In this document: piece after piece, positions 1 to 11,390 of the stretch
Position numbering within the stretch: position 1 is the first letter of the stretch
Layout: each line of letters begins with the position of its first letter
Assembly: GCA_033065855.1 (NCBI GenBank)
Contig: JAVXUO010000724.1
Location: forward strand, 62,001 to 126,000
From: Escallonia rubra
Taxonomy: Eukaryota; Streptophyta; Magnoliopsida; Escalloniales; Escalloniaceae
Length of the DNA stretch: 64,000 nt
Direction of reading: 5' to 3'
The notes under the pieces: model-generated
Database searches by the model: none
Told to the model about the DNA's origin: nothing
The model's input: only the letters and a program-made list of their open reading frames with translations
Position numbers and translations under genes: made by a program

Positions 1-379
1 AAAAAATTGAGGAGAGAGAAGGATAGGCCAGCCAAAAAGAAGAAGACACAAGCCTTTGTTTGTCTGCCTCTTGATAACATTATTATTTGGTATTGATGGA
101 ACCTCTTGAAAATGAAATCAAAGCCGCTTCGTTTTGAGTTCTCGTCAAAGTCGATACAAAATTTTAAAAAATATACTAAGAGTTTGTTGTATCAACCCTA
201 AGGCTTGGCTCGACTAAACCAAGACAAACGGGAGAAGCTTCAAACTCATTATAATTCAACTATATCGAACTAATAAGACTTGGTGTCCAACCAAATAACT
301 AATATACACACATAGCAAATAAGTTCATCAAGTATATGAACTTAGTTGATTCCCGCTTAGAATCAACTCTCATGCGATA
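1..379. other. AT-rich intergenic DNA, no gene seen
   Basis: I see no coding exon, RNA gene or recognisable repeat here. The stretch ends at the target site of the hAT-type element that follows. Confidence 0.5.
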
Positions 380-387
380 CGTAGAGT

Positions 388-1516
388 TAGACCTGGCAAA
401 CGGTTCGACCCGCGCGGGTACGGGTAATACCCGGTCGGATCCGGGTAAAAACGGGTCGGGTAATTTATACCCGGGTTTTTCGGGTACGATTATCTGGGAT
501 CCGTACCCTACCCATGCGGGTAGGGTATTACCCGCGGGTAAATCCTCAATTTCTGATTAATTATTTTTTAAATAAACAGAGTTTAATTAACCACTAATTA
601 CAACCTCCCACAATCAAATACTATAATTGCTCCATCAATTTTCATTACACAAAAATCTCAACATCTTTCCATCAACAATTAAAATCAATATGAACATTTT
701 TCAACACTAAAAATAAAAAATAAAAACAAAATCTGCACATCATAGGCATGGCAACCATCAAAATCCACACTGAAAGTCTACCTAACAAGGCAACAACCAC
801 AGAGATGGAGTGAAGGTGGCGATGTGGCCACGGTGATGACAGATCGGTGGCGACGCAGCCACGGTAGTGACTGATCGATGACGACGGGGCCATGGTGTTG
901 ACAGATCGGTGACGACGGGGCCACGGTGGTGATGGATCTGTGACGACGGGGCCACGGTGGTGACCGAACGGTGGCGGCGGAGATGCGGAGTGACCAACCG
1001 TGGCGGCGGAGACGACATAGCCACGGTAGTGACTGATCTATGGCGACGGGGCCACCGTGGTAACGGATCGGTGACGACGGGGCCACGATTGTGACCGAAC
1101 GGTGGCGGAGGAGAACTGACCGTGGCGGCGGAGATGCTGAGTAACCGACCGTGGCGACGGAGATGCTGAGTAACCGGCCCTGGCTGACCTACATGGCGTC
1201 GTGGGTGGAGTAGGGTGATCGTGACTTCGGTAAGAAAGGGAACCTGTGAGAGGGGATCTGTGAGGGAGAATTGAGAGGCAGAGGCGGCAGAGCAAGTGGG
1301 AAGAAGAAGAAGAAAATAAGAGGATCTAACCCTAAAAAGCTATATATAGGCACAGAACCGGGTAACCCGCAAACCGACCCGAATCGACCCGAAAATTACG
1401 GGTCGGTTCGGGTACGGGTCAGCTTTCGGCGGGTAGAGAATATTGGTACCCGTACCCGGCATTTTGGACCGGGTACGGTTCGGGTAACGGGTACGGGCAT
1501 CATTTTGCCAGGTCTA
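388..1516. mobile_element. Non-autonomous hAT-type DNA transposon (1129 bp)
   Basis: The ends are 13-bp terminal inverted repeats, TAGACCTGGCAAA on the left and its complement at 1504-1516. They are flanked by an exact 8-bp direct repeat CGTAGAGT (380-387 and 1517-1524). An 8-bp TSD is diagnostic of the hAT superfamily. Both subterminal regions are packed with CGGGTA/TACCCG words in both orientations, like the clustered transposase-binding motifs of other hAT elements. The centre (about 830-1170) is a degenerate tandem repeat of roughly 31 bp rich in gacgacggggccacggtggtga. No transposase ORF exists, so the element depends on a helper in trans. The small open frames inside are by-products of the repeats. 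The exact TSD suggests a fairly recent insertion. Confidence 0.9.
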
Positions 1517-1524
1517 CGTAGAGT

Positions 1525-2369
1525 CACCCTCTCTTCACTTCTTATGTTAAGTGTTGTTATCTCTTTTAAACCAGAAAAAAGTAATTATCCCTCCAAAAAG
1601 TACAAACTTTAGCCAGTAGTAACATCAGCAATTGGAATTGGATTCAGTATTCACACAAACTGGAGTGGTTGCCAAACCAAAACCCTGTAACTAAACTCTG
1701 TCTTTATGCTCCAACTCGCTGATTAATGTCCTTTTCTTTTGCTTTATTCCCCATCCCGCACAAATATATTGGATTAATAATCCATTTGGGAGGGGCTAAA
1801 AATCTGCAGCCGTTGCTCAAATCGAATCCTGGGTTAAGTTTCGCGTGCTTAGCTAGACAAAGTTGAAGGATATTTCCTGCATTAGCTGTGCTATGTTGTC
1901 TTGTAAATTCCTCTCTTTCTTCGGGTATAAATGAGTAGAAAGGTTTCCCTTTTGTGTTAAAATGTTTGAAAGGATATCTTATAAAAAAATACAAATATTC
2001 TATCCGCATCCCTCTCTCTCTATATACATCCGTCGCAAACAAAATACATTAACCATAAAATATTTGCTTACAACAAGAAATGACTTTTGAAAGGACGTAA
2101 AATAGTAAGGTGTGAATCCAGCCGCTCTTAAGTTGGTTTCTCGATCTACCTACTAACTATTAACCGTTGCAGCTTATGAATATGGTGATTCATCCTTTGG
2201 CAGGGATGAAGATCAATCAACGGCTTGCTGAGAGAAAGGAAAAAAAAAAGAAAAGAAGAAGAAGCCAATTATAAGGTTCATAATTTCAGATAATTGATGA
2301 TTGTGTTTACGTGGTAAAGTGAAAAGATTTTCATTGATGGTATGATAGTATCTTGGATGTCAGGGAGTG
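1525..2369. other. Intergenic DNA, nothing recognised
   Basis: AT-rich sequence with short open frames that match no family I know. No RNA gene or transposon ends are visible. Confidence 0.4.
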
Positions 2370-2378
2370 AGGACAAGT

Positions 2379-2545
2379 GGATCCAGATTCTCTGCTGTAA
2401 CCCATGGTTACAGCAGGGTGCTGTACCCATTTCTGTAACCCATGGTTACAGCAGGAGAGAACTCTCTCTCTTCCCTCTCTTTCTCTCACAAAAATGAGTA
2501 CAACACTCTGCTATAACCATGAGTTACAACAGAAAATCTCTATCC
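2379..2545. mobile_element. Short MITE with palindromic arms (MULE-like)
   Basis: A 167-bp element whose left arm, starting GGATCCAGATTCTCTGCTG, recurs as an inverted copy at the right end with scattered C/T changes over about 60 bp. Each arm contains a further palindrome centred on an NcoI-like CCATGG (2393-2415), and a second near copy lies at 2433-2451. The flanks are AGGACAAGT (2370-2378) and ATGACAAGT (2546-2554), a 9-bp TSD with 8 of 9 matching, as in Mutator-like elements. A related element sits at 20432-20589. It has no coding capacity. Both strands can fold into nested hairpins. Confidence 0.75.
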
Positions 2546-2554
2546 ATGACAAGT

Positions 2555-4476
2555 ATATAACGTAATAATTCCAGAGAATCAACCAGACAATCGACAAAAA
2601 GGGCCCAGCCCAGTTGATCCAACGGTAGGGTCGATCAACATTAATGTGGGTTGTTTGGGTTGGCCCACCATATATAGTTATCACCATATATACCACATCC
2701 TCCTTCCTGCCCACAAGCTTGCATTTTGCCTTACAATCAAATTTACTTTTTTTTTAACATATTATATGCCCTCTCTCACCATGACATCCTCCTCCTGTCT
2801 TAGTCCCTCACATTTTACTAAAAACTAAAAACTCTTCGTGTCTTGGTCCCTCGCATTTTACTTTTGGTCTTTAACATCTCCTCTTTTTCCTTCTCTTTCT
2901 TTTTATGTCAAAAAAATGAATTGACCACGCTTCTTCGATTTGAGATGATGATTGATGGTTGTGGATAGGGCTGAGCGAAAGAATCAGTGATATCGATCCA
3001 ACAGTTGGAATTGAACTGTCCAGTCCAATCAGTCATAATCTGATAAATATTACAGGCGGTTGAGTTTATCTTTCGAACAACCGAATGTATGATTTAATTG
3101 TTCGCTTTGATTTTTTAGTATCTGATTCACGCTAAACCGAAACAGATATATATATAAACACTTTTCCACCATTATTCAAACTTTAACCCAACTCTAATTA
3201 CTAGCGATTATCGGCGATATTTCTCGTTTAGCTTTAACTTACATATGCTTGCTTTCTACGAATTCTCTCTCTTTCATTTGTTGACTTTGTTCTAAGTATC
3301 CAAAAACTAGTCGCAATCGCAAATATAATAAAAGCCCAATAGTCATATAACAAGTCTAAACAAAGTCCAAGCTAGTCAACTTGTTCACACGATCCATCTA
3401 ATCCTTCCAACCCGCTAAAATTAAATTGCTGACACATCGAACCGTCCAATTTTGATTTGAATATTTTTAGTTGCAAACAGATGTTGCACGATCCGATTTC
3501 ATATTCAGCCCCCCTTAGTCACAAATTATTGCATGTCTGTGACATACAAGGGAGGCTCGAAGCGGGGACAAAATGGAACAAAAGGTGTCCGGTATTACAT
3601 CAAGCGCTCGCGGACTAAGTGGAACCATATACAACATTTTCTCTTCAATAAGTGCGACTTTTTCTTTTGTCAATGTCAGGTCATTCCTCCTCTCATATCG
3701 GGGCCCAAATCTGACTCTGGCTCTCACTTTGAAAAGAAAATGGTGGGTCAAGTGCCTTTACAAAGAAGAGCAATCAGCACCCATACATCAGCTTTATCCA
3801 ATGGCATACTGCCCAGTGAGTTAATCGAGGTTCTGGGTAAAGATGGTTTACCTGACCTCTTTACTTAAACTGGTCCTAAGACGCACATCCCCACTTTCAG
3901 TGGGTCTGGCAGAAGCCCAAACCATGGATTTGAGAGTAGTCCAAACGCTTGCATTTCAGTATAAGCCCAGCTTATCTTTAGCCCAATTTAAGCACGTTGA
4001 ATAGTTTTCTTCTCAAAAAATGCATACATAAACGTCAAATATTTGCATTTGCGAGAAGTATATTGAAAGAGAACAGGAGAGAATCCAATTGTGCCAAACA
4101 AACCCTTCATAAATCAGCTAAATTCTTTTTTCTTTTGGTAATAATACGCAAGGAAACGTAGAAATTACATGGCTATATCGCCAGTGCGATGAATGCCACG
4201 TGCATCTAAATTCTTAGGTTGAACAAAGAAAAAGTGAATAAAAGGTTAATTGATTCACTGGTGTCACATATGGTATAGTTTTTGGCATTGTAACAAGACT
4301 TGGAATCGGTTTCTGCCAACACCAAGAATTTAGACTGAGCTAGGGCAACACACTGGTGTGCAGTCCAAGCACAAAATTCACTTGATTAACGCTATAATGC
4401 TACATAAACCAAGTAATTCATAAACCTAAGTGTGAATACACAGGATTCCAAATCAATGGTTGATTTTGTAAGATCA
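2555..4476. other. Intergenic DNA with a possible hAT remnant
   Basis: No convincing gene. The only structure I see is the weak hAT-like candidate at about 2966-3514, described separately. The open frame at 3533-3868 has no recognisable domain. Confidence 0.4.
2966..3514. mobile_element. Possible degenerate hAT-type MITE
   Basis: The left end reads TAGGGCTGA and the right end finishes TCAGCCCCCC, a short inverted match of the kind seen at hAT-type MITE ends. The interior is AT-rich with scattered AACCG words. No 8-bp TSD can be matched, so this may be a decayed copy or chance. Confidence 0.3.
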
Positions 4477-4485
4477 TTTAGTTTT

Positions 4486-5900
4486 GAGTTAATTACGCGG
4501 TTGACCACTGTACTATTAGGCAAATTTCACTTTGACCACTGAACTTTGATTTGTGTCAAAGTGACCACTGAATTCTTCAATTGATCTCAATTGGGTTACT
4601 CCGTCAATTTTGGTCCGTTAACTGCTCATGTGCAAGGCACATGGAGCTTAAATTAGGGGCAAAATCGTCAAAACATAAAGAATATTGGATCTCTTTTACT
4701 TTTCTAAATTTCTTTCTCTTTCTCTCTTCTTCCTCCTCCGATCCCCACTACCCACCACCCTATCCAACCACCAAAACTACCCAACCTCTAGCAGTCATCA
4801 ATGTCCAACCACCGCCACCACCACTAGCCCTTACCCACAAGCAGTGACCACCGCCGCTGCCGTTAACTACCTCCCCTTCCCCTTCCTTCCCTCATTGTTT
4901 ATTTCAACCCCAGTCCCATTTCCGGTCGATCTCCGTCCCCCTTCCCCTCCCTTTTCCATCAATCTCATTCCCCCTCACTCGTGTTCACAGCCCCATTTCG
5001 GATTTGTGGAACACGGTGGCCATGATCGCCGCTCTCATCTACTCTCCTCCCGACTACACTCGGCCCAACGACAAGAAGAAACAATTACCTCCGCGCTAGA
5101 AGATCCAGCGCCCACATCTCCAAATCCTCCAACAGTCAGTTCTTTATCATCTACCCTCATCTGGGTTTTCTATTTTTTCGTGTTGCGCTGCTTATCTAGT
5201 CTCCTTGTGTTGTGGTTCACTTTGTTGGAAAAAATAAGAACAATACAATGAATGTAACAGAGGAAACAGAGAAGAAAAACAGAGAAAACTTATTGAATTT
5301 GACCCATGAGTGATATGGAGCTCACTGTCCTCAATACCAAATTCGCCCTCTTTTCCATTGATTCTGCAGTGGTCCAAGTCTAGGACTGGCGTCCAGGATC
5401 CAACGGTCTTCTGCTTTCAGTAGTTTGCACAAACCATCATAACTCGTTATGGTGGTGGCACATATTGGTTTGCTCGCGGTGGGCAATCTGGGTTTGGCGG
5501 TGGGGTGGTTGCGGGTTCATTGATGACAGTGGTGGTGGTGGTGGTGTTGGTGGTTGGTTTAGGCTGGTTTGTTGATGATTGTGGTTACAGCTGGTGTGGT
5601 GATGGGTGCCTGTGCTGTGAGGGAGAGGCGGTAATTGGGTTGGTAGTGTTTGGAAATGGGTATGTTTTAGAGAGAGAGTCAAGAGGATTGTAGAGAAGAG
5701 TGGGAGTTAGCTGGTTGGAAATGGAATGACAAATTTACCCCCGAATGAAGTCATTTAACGGACTTAGGCTTGACAGAACCTAACGGAATGACTTAATTGA
5801 ACAAATTAAAGAGTTCAATGGTCACTTTGACACAAATCAAAGTTCAGTGGTCAAAGTGAAATTTGCCTAATAGTACAGTGGTCAACCGCGTAATTAACTC
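4486..5900. mobile_element. Non-autonomous Mutator-like element with long TIRs
   Basis: The two ends are inverted repeats identical over the first 82 bp (starting GAGTTAATTACGCGGTTGAC), with weaker similarity over about 60 bp more. They are flanked by an exact 9-bp TSD, TTTAGTTTT, at 4477-4485 and 5901-5909. Long TIRs plus a 9-bp TSD are the hallmark of plant MULEs. Each TIR carries three spaced copies of GACCACTG. The interior holds C/CT-rich sequence at 4700-5130 (a 188-codon open frame, 4685-5251, low-complexity and proline/serine-rich) and GT/GGT-rich sequence at 5440-5690. No MURA transposase is present. The interior could include captured host sequence (Pack-MULE), but I recognise no gene in it. 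Perfect TIRs and TSD imply recent mobility. Confidence 0.9.
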
Positions 5901-6013
5901 TTTAGTTTTTCCATTTGAATAAGAAGGACAAGGGGCATACCTCTCTTCAGTGTTACAAAGGTGTATACTGTCAATAGATACAGGTTCATGTACAAGCACA
6001 TAAGGGTACTCTT

Positions 6014-9000
6014 CTAGAGGTAGAAGTCGCTTTGTTTTGACTGTGCTTTGAGGTCCTTCAATTTCTTCAATATATTTGTGAAGTAGTCCTGCAGATATTT
6101 CTCTAGCGAGGCAACGTCTTTTGAATCCACTCCGAGAAGTTTATACGTCTCTGTCATTGGAACAGAGAATACAGTATCGCTCGAAAGAACCTACAATGAT
6201 CCCCACACAAGATGTTAGCGTTCACTTGAACGGTACAGTTAGAAAGCTTTTCCATCCTCCAGAGGCCATAGCCAACCAACCTACTTAATGGATGATTTAT
6301 ACCTCTGAAAACGCCAATCGATCTGCAACATCATTTGTCCATTCAAAAAACCTAGTCAGCTGGCGGGTGAATTTCAAAACTGAGACAGGGACTGTAGTCA
6401 CGTTTGCATCTTGCCCTGCAAGCCTCTCACACAACGCTATCACCTGGCAAAGAAAGGCACTCTTTACATTATGAGAAACAAACTGTTTTCTCCCATTGAA
6501 GTCTAGGCTATGAAAGTAAACATAGTGCAACTATGTACTTCAATCTTATACTAGACTTGTGAATTCAACTTGTAGCAATCAATATGCACGTGGAAACCAA
6601 ATTGAGAGAGACCATTCAATTGTCATGCATGAAATCTGAGAAAAACTACATCTAATATGACAAAGATTGAGTAACAAAGAAAACGTCTGGGATATATTTC
6701 AGTATTTGACAAACTCAAGATGTTGCACTTTACCTCTTGGTTTGTCCATGCACGAGGCCCGGCAAAAGTTAGAAGCTTCCCACTAACGTTTTCGTTTCTT
6801 AAAGCAATAAAAGTCAGTCGAGCTATATCCTGAAAAATACCGGAAGCTTGCTTAAACCTCATCAGTAATCAAGCAACCAAACAGGGACAAGTTTTGCACA
6901 TTACTTGGGTATCCATGTAAGCTATTCGTGTCGGAGCATCCGTTCCCCAGACAGATTTATCTTCCAATATAGGGACTGCATACTGTCCTATCAACCCCTG
7001 GATGAGATGGAAACAAAAATCCAAACTTGTAAGCAAAGATATCATGCGTAAACAGATTACAATTGAAATGTGGAAAACTTATTTCGAAAAAATTCCGTGA
7101 GGTAGCTATACCCGCTCTGTGAAAAGTCTTTGCCTACTGTGTTGCATATTGTGACGTTTTGTGCACGTGCATATCACATAGGCACCATTACGTGCACTAT
7201 TATTGCAGAAAAAATTAGTTGCCTGCTGCGTTAACGTTTGTACCAACCTACCTAGGTAATGTTCAACAAGAAATACATATTTTTTACCTTTCGTTTCTTT
7301 CTTGCTTAAACTGAAGAATACTTATATTCTCTGGGGAAGATGATCGTGGCACAGTTAGGCATACGGCTTGCAAATGAACTAAGCAATTGTTCTGGCAACA
7401 AGATCATTAGAAAGTGTGTCCAGAACTTCAATTCAGGTAAAATTTACCTGCATGAAGCCACATAACCGGATAATGGTGTGGTTTATGCCCGAATCTTGAA
7501 GAAACTTTTCAGTGCAATACTTGATCTGCATCAGTGGAACCTCGGGATGCTTGTCACAGTTGTGAATTGAATAAAATATGAATTTCTGGATTCCCATTGC
7601 TTTTGCACATTGAATGAGAGCAACCTTTCCTTCCCAATCTACCTAAATAAAAGATGGGATTAAAATAACTAAGACATGTTACACTGAAGTAAATTCAGAA
7701 TCAGTGTTAGGGCAAGCATTTTACAAGAACTTCTTAAGCTCGTTGATGTTCCCAATATAAACCTCAATTACTACTCTTTAAGCTATCTCTGATATTGTTC
7801 CATACTACGAGAACTACCAAATAAATCAAGAGTCAGGATGCTTACAGTTTTAATGGGCTCCTCAGGACGTCCTGTAGCACAGTCAATGATGGTGTGGACA
7901 CCAACCAATGTTGCAGGTATCGTCTCAGGTTTGCTTAGGTCTGCCTGCTCAGAAACAATTCAAACAATCAATACCTCATTTTCCGCAGATAAACTGATTT
8001 TATTGGCAAAAGGATGGATACAGGGAGGGTATACTAAAATTGGGATCCTCGCCTGTCCACTATGGCATATGATAAACAAAACCCATCATATTCTATAGCG
8101 GACGGGTGTATGGCAATGGCATGAACCAATTTGTTCTTGTTATTCTATCGAGAACTTATACTTGATTAGACAACTCAGATTCCTCCTAATATCGGTCAAG
8201 GTGTCAACTAACACCCACTTAAGGTGAGAGACTAACTATTGGCTTGATCTCGCCCTCTATAATCATCTCTATCATAGAAGGCACTCGCAGTCGAAAACCG
8301 CCCTTGATCTTGCCTGTGGAAGCTATAATTTGATAGTCCTCTGCAAACTCTATTTATCTCCTGAATGATCATACACACTCCACCTCATCTCATAGCTATG
8401 AAAGAGTATCTTCCAGATGCCATTTCTAGGAGGGACCAAAAGCTGGTACTCTGCTCCATGACGTATTGTTGGAAGTATCCAGTCTCATGTAGTGAGAGTC
8501 CCATACCATTATGATTGTTCCAGATATACAGCACAGAGCTGCAATAGCAAGTTTCCTGGAGTCAAAAGCTTAGCAACTTCCCTCCATGACCATTCTGTCA
8601 ATAGTTCTGTTTTGTGTGGCAAAGCCCGATGTCTGCCTTGCCATGTCACACATTTTTGAATTAAATAAGTATACCCATTGGTAGCGCATCTATCCTAACC
8701 TCTTCAAACAATCATTAGTATTTACCATCATTTCCACTAAATACAGCAAAAGCATAACGTTGCGAGGTTACACGTGCAAACATACATTTCCAGCACTAAT
8801 GCTGGCAATTTTATTTCACAAAACGTTATAGCATTCTAGAGGGAAAGGGTCGTCACCATATAGTTCACACTTAGCGGCAAATCTCAATTTTAGCAACTAA
8901 TATACAATCTCAATTAACTCATTGATTGGTTGGTTGGTTGATCCTCAAGATTGATAAACTGGAAAGCTACTGTGTAAGGACTACTGAACTAAAATGTGCA

Positions 9001-9656
9001 CAGCTTTAGGAGATAGGAGGAAAAGGTTGCAAAGAAAGGCGTACATACATTGACTACGATGGCACCCCAATCGCGAAGGAAGTCAGCAGGGGCAGGCCTA
9101 GGCCTGACGAGGCAGCGGACGTCGTAGCCCTCGTCCAGTGCCCGCCGGACCACCTGCCTTCCGAGCGTCCCGGTGGCACCCACCACCAATATGGTGGTTG
9201 GCCTAACCGGTGTTCCCGGTGCCAGATTAGCTGCCGCGGCGGTGCATTTCACTAGCAATGGCTGCACTTGCACGCACCCTCCTCCCCCTGATCAACATCA
9301 TGCATCACATAATCTCTAATTCGTCAGTTTTGCTTCCATCAAATTAGGAACTTCAGTAACAATTGACAATGTGCGTTGCTAACTAAACTCGGCATTACGC
9401 CTAACATCGCTTCTAATTACTTCACTATGCCTCCGACTGATTAGGAACGACATTGAAAAACCTACAGCTTTTGTAGAATTATAACTAGAAAAGTACCTCC
9501 CGGACTGAGAGATGGATAGGAGGAGGACGAAGGGGCGGAAATTATGTCAGCTGCAAGGGTGCGCCTCCAGGACAGTGAGCCGTGGCGGGAAGGAGAAGCG
9601 GTTCTGCTGCGGGTGGTGCAAGGTGTCACAAGCTGTGTGGGCAGTATCAGCGCCAT
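6014..9656 (-). CDS. HCF244: Chloroplast SDR-type protein HCF244, photosystem II assembly
   Basis: HCF244 is an atypical short-chain dehydrogenase on the thylakoid. It works with OHP1/OHP2 in synthesis and assembly of the PSII D1 protein (psbA translation). Eight exons join in frame with GT-AG introns: 9656-9497, 9287-9049, 7944-7846, 7642-7448, 6997-6905, 6829-6734, 6443-6303 and 6190-6014. They give 399 residues, close to the usual ~395. Residues 1-70 are Ser/Thr/Arg-rich, as expected of a plastid transit peptide. The Rossmann motif GATGTLG is at 90-96, followed by [20 protein letters not shown], which is characteristic of this family. Other conserved blocks include FAGPRAW and [16 protein letters not shown]. 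Intron 2 (about 1.1 kb) contains nothing I recognise. A (GT)n tract at 9700-9715 lies about 45 bp upstream of the ATG, in the presumed 5'UTR. All exons look intact. Confidence 0.95.
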
Positions 9657-10678
9657 TTGCGGACGCTTAATATTCTACTTTCCTCTTTACTGCAGTGCAG
9701 TGTGTGTGTGTGTGTACGTATCGGGTCTACAAGTGCAAAAGACACAGAGAGGGGGGAAGAAGAAGAAGAAGAAGGACAATGGATCGGAATCCTGCCACGT
9801 CCTTCTCCCGTTTGGATTACGATATTTTTGCTCGCTTCTCCCAGCTCAGCCTCAGCTGACACTTGCCCCTGCTAAACTGCGCCTTTCGCTTGTTGGCTGC
9901 CATCTCTCACACGTGCCGCCAACCTCGCCTTTTCCTTTCGGATATATATATATATTTGCATACATGTAACCAAAAAATATATATATTTGCATACAGACCT
10001 CCTATTACTTTTTTTTTACAAACGGCTTCGCAGTTAGGGTGGTTTTTTTTCGCGAATCCAACATAATATCATGATTGAGAGCCGTTCGTAACAAAAAGAA
10101 ATAGAGATGGATTTTTGTAACTTGTCCAAATTACGAAGTTCTTTTTCTACAATTTCTCCCATTCACATCTCTCCACAGTTTATGTACATAATGCAATGGA
10201 ACCAATTAATAAGATGAGAGAAAAATGAAATTTTAACCATCTATTTTCTGAAAGTGCCTCTGTCTCGTAATACCTTATTTGTCCGTTACTTCACATTATT
10301 TATATCACCGTTACACTGCATATTTTCCAAGTACAAGATCTGCTTGTTTGTATAAATAATGCGGTGCAAATGATGTAGAAATAAGACTAGGGTAGTGCTA
10401 CTCCATCTTTATGTGCTTTTTTTAGTGACAAATATAGGAGGGAATACTATATAAAAATAGGTAGAAAAATCTTTTCTATTAAGTTATTGTAAAATCTCAC
10501 CCACTATTGTCCCAGATGTTCTGTTGCACTCATATTTTTCTTGATTTAATCACGGAAAAAAAAAAAAAATTCAGCTTGGGCTACGAAGGTTGATCGTAAT
10601 TGTAGTCACAATGCTTGGGCCAGAGGGCCAATGAACTTCAGAAGAATATATTTTCAGATGTCACCCCGTACCAACCAA
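9657..10678. other. HCF244 upstream region, no gene seen
   Basis: This contains the HCF244 5'UTR and promoter, including the (GT)n tract at 9700-9715, then AT-rich sequence up to the tRNA gene. A repeated atatatatttgcatacat/g word occurs at about 9947-9995. No other gene is supported. Confidence 0.45.
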
Positions 10679-10750
10679 GTCGTTGTAGTATAGTGGTAAG
10701 TATTCCCGCCTGTCACGCGGGTGACCCGGGTTCGATCCCCGGCAACGGCG
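10679..10750 (+). tRNA. trnD-GTC: tRNA-Asp (anticodon GTC)
   Basis: A 72-nt cloverleaf. Acceptor arms GTCGTTG and CAACGGC pair with one G-T. The B box reads GGTTCGATCCC and the anticodon loop CTGTCAC gives GTC. It has no intron and the CCA is not encoded, as expected of a nuclear tRNA gene. The A and B boxes are the internal Pol III promoter. The sequence matches the canonical plant tRNA-Asp, so it is probably functional. Confidence 0.97.
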
Positions 10751-10755
10751 AGTAC

Positions 10756-10763
10756 TTTTTTTT
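10756..10763 (+). terminator. RNA polymerase III T-run terminator
   Basis: A run of eight T starts five bases after the tRNA-Asp discriminator base, the standard Pol III termination signal. Confidence 0.85.
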
Positions 10764-11390
10764 ATGTTCCACAGAAAAAGAAAAGAGATAATTACCAAAT
10801 GGCTTTTACAGCATTTCCTCTTTAATTTCTATTTTCAACCGCCTTGGTACTGCTTGTTCTTCTTATGCCGTGTACATCAACACATTGCAGTGTCCGAAAT
10901 TTTGTGTCGCGTGTTTCCTTGTGAACACAAAAGCCCTTAAACACCACTATCCTTAATGCTAATGCCAAAATTCATGTACAAGGTTTAATAACTAAACGGA
11001 ATTCCCAAAAAGAGAGAGCTGTAGGTGCAAACAAAAGCTAACTAAACAAGAAACCCCCCCAGAAAACACAATATACCAACCTTTACAGTGCTTTTGCAAA
11101 ACCGTCCCATCGCATACCTATGTGTTTTTGCCTCGGATTAAAGTGAAGAATCATCAACTTAACTCTTTGCAGTTCAGCCTCTCCCTCAGGCTGCACACCA
11201 TTTGAAAGCTTGCAGCTGAACTATTCCTTTTTCGGACAGTAAGCTCAGCTACTCAGCTGGCTAGGCCTCTATATACAAACTTCCTTCTCTTGTCACGGCT
11301 GCTTTAGCCAAATAAAATGTTTTCTCCAACAGGGGCTATGATTTTTTTTTTTGAGAAAAACGGTTCGGTGAACTACTCTCTACTCTAACC
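10764..11390. other. Spacer and probable 3'UTR of the O-fucosyltransferase gene
   Basis: No further gene is visible. The part nearest 11390 is presumably the 3'UTR of the minus-strand gene that ends there. Confidence 0.4.

Noticed and set aside
778-1295. Overlapping minus-strand ORFs with RRHRSVTTVA-type repeats
   Set aside because: They lie in the tandem core of the hAT element and come from its ~31-bp repeat.
4685-5251. 188-codon ORF inside the MULE considered as a captured gene
   Set aside because: Its product is low-complexity Pro/Ser/Leu sequence with no recognisable domain; left as element interior.
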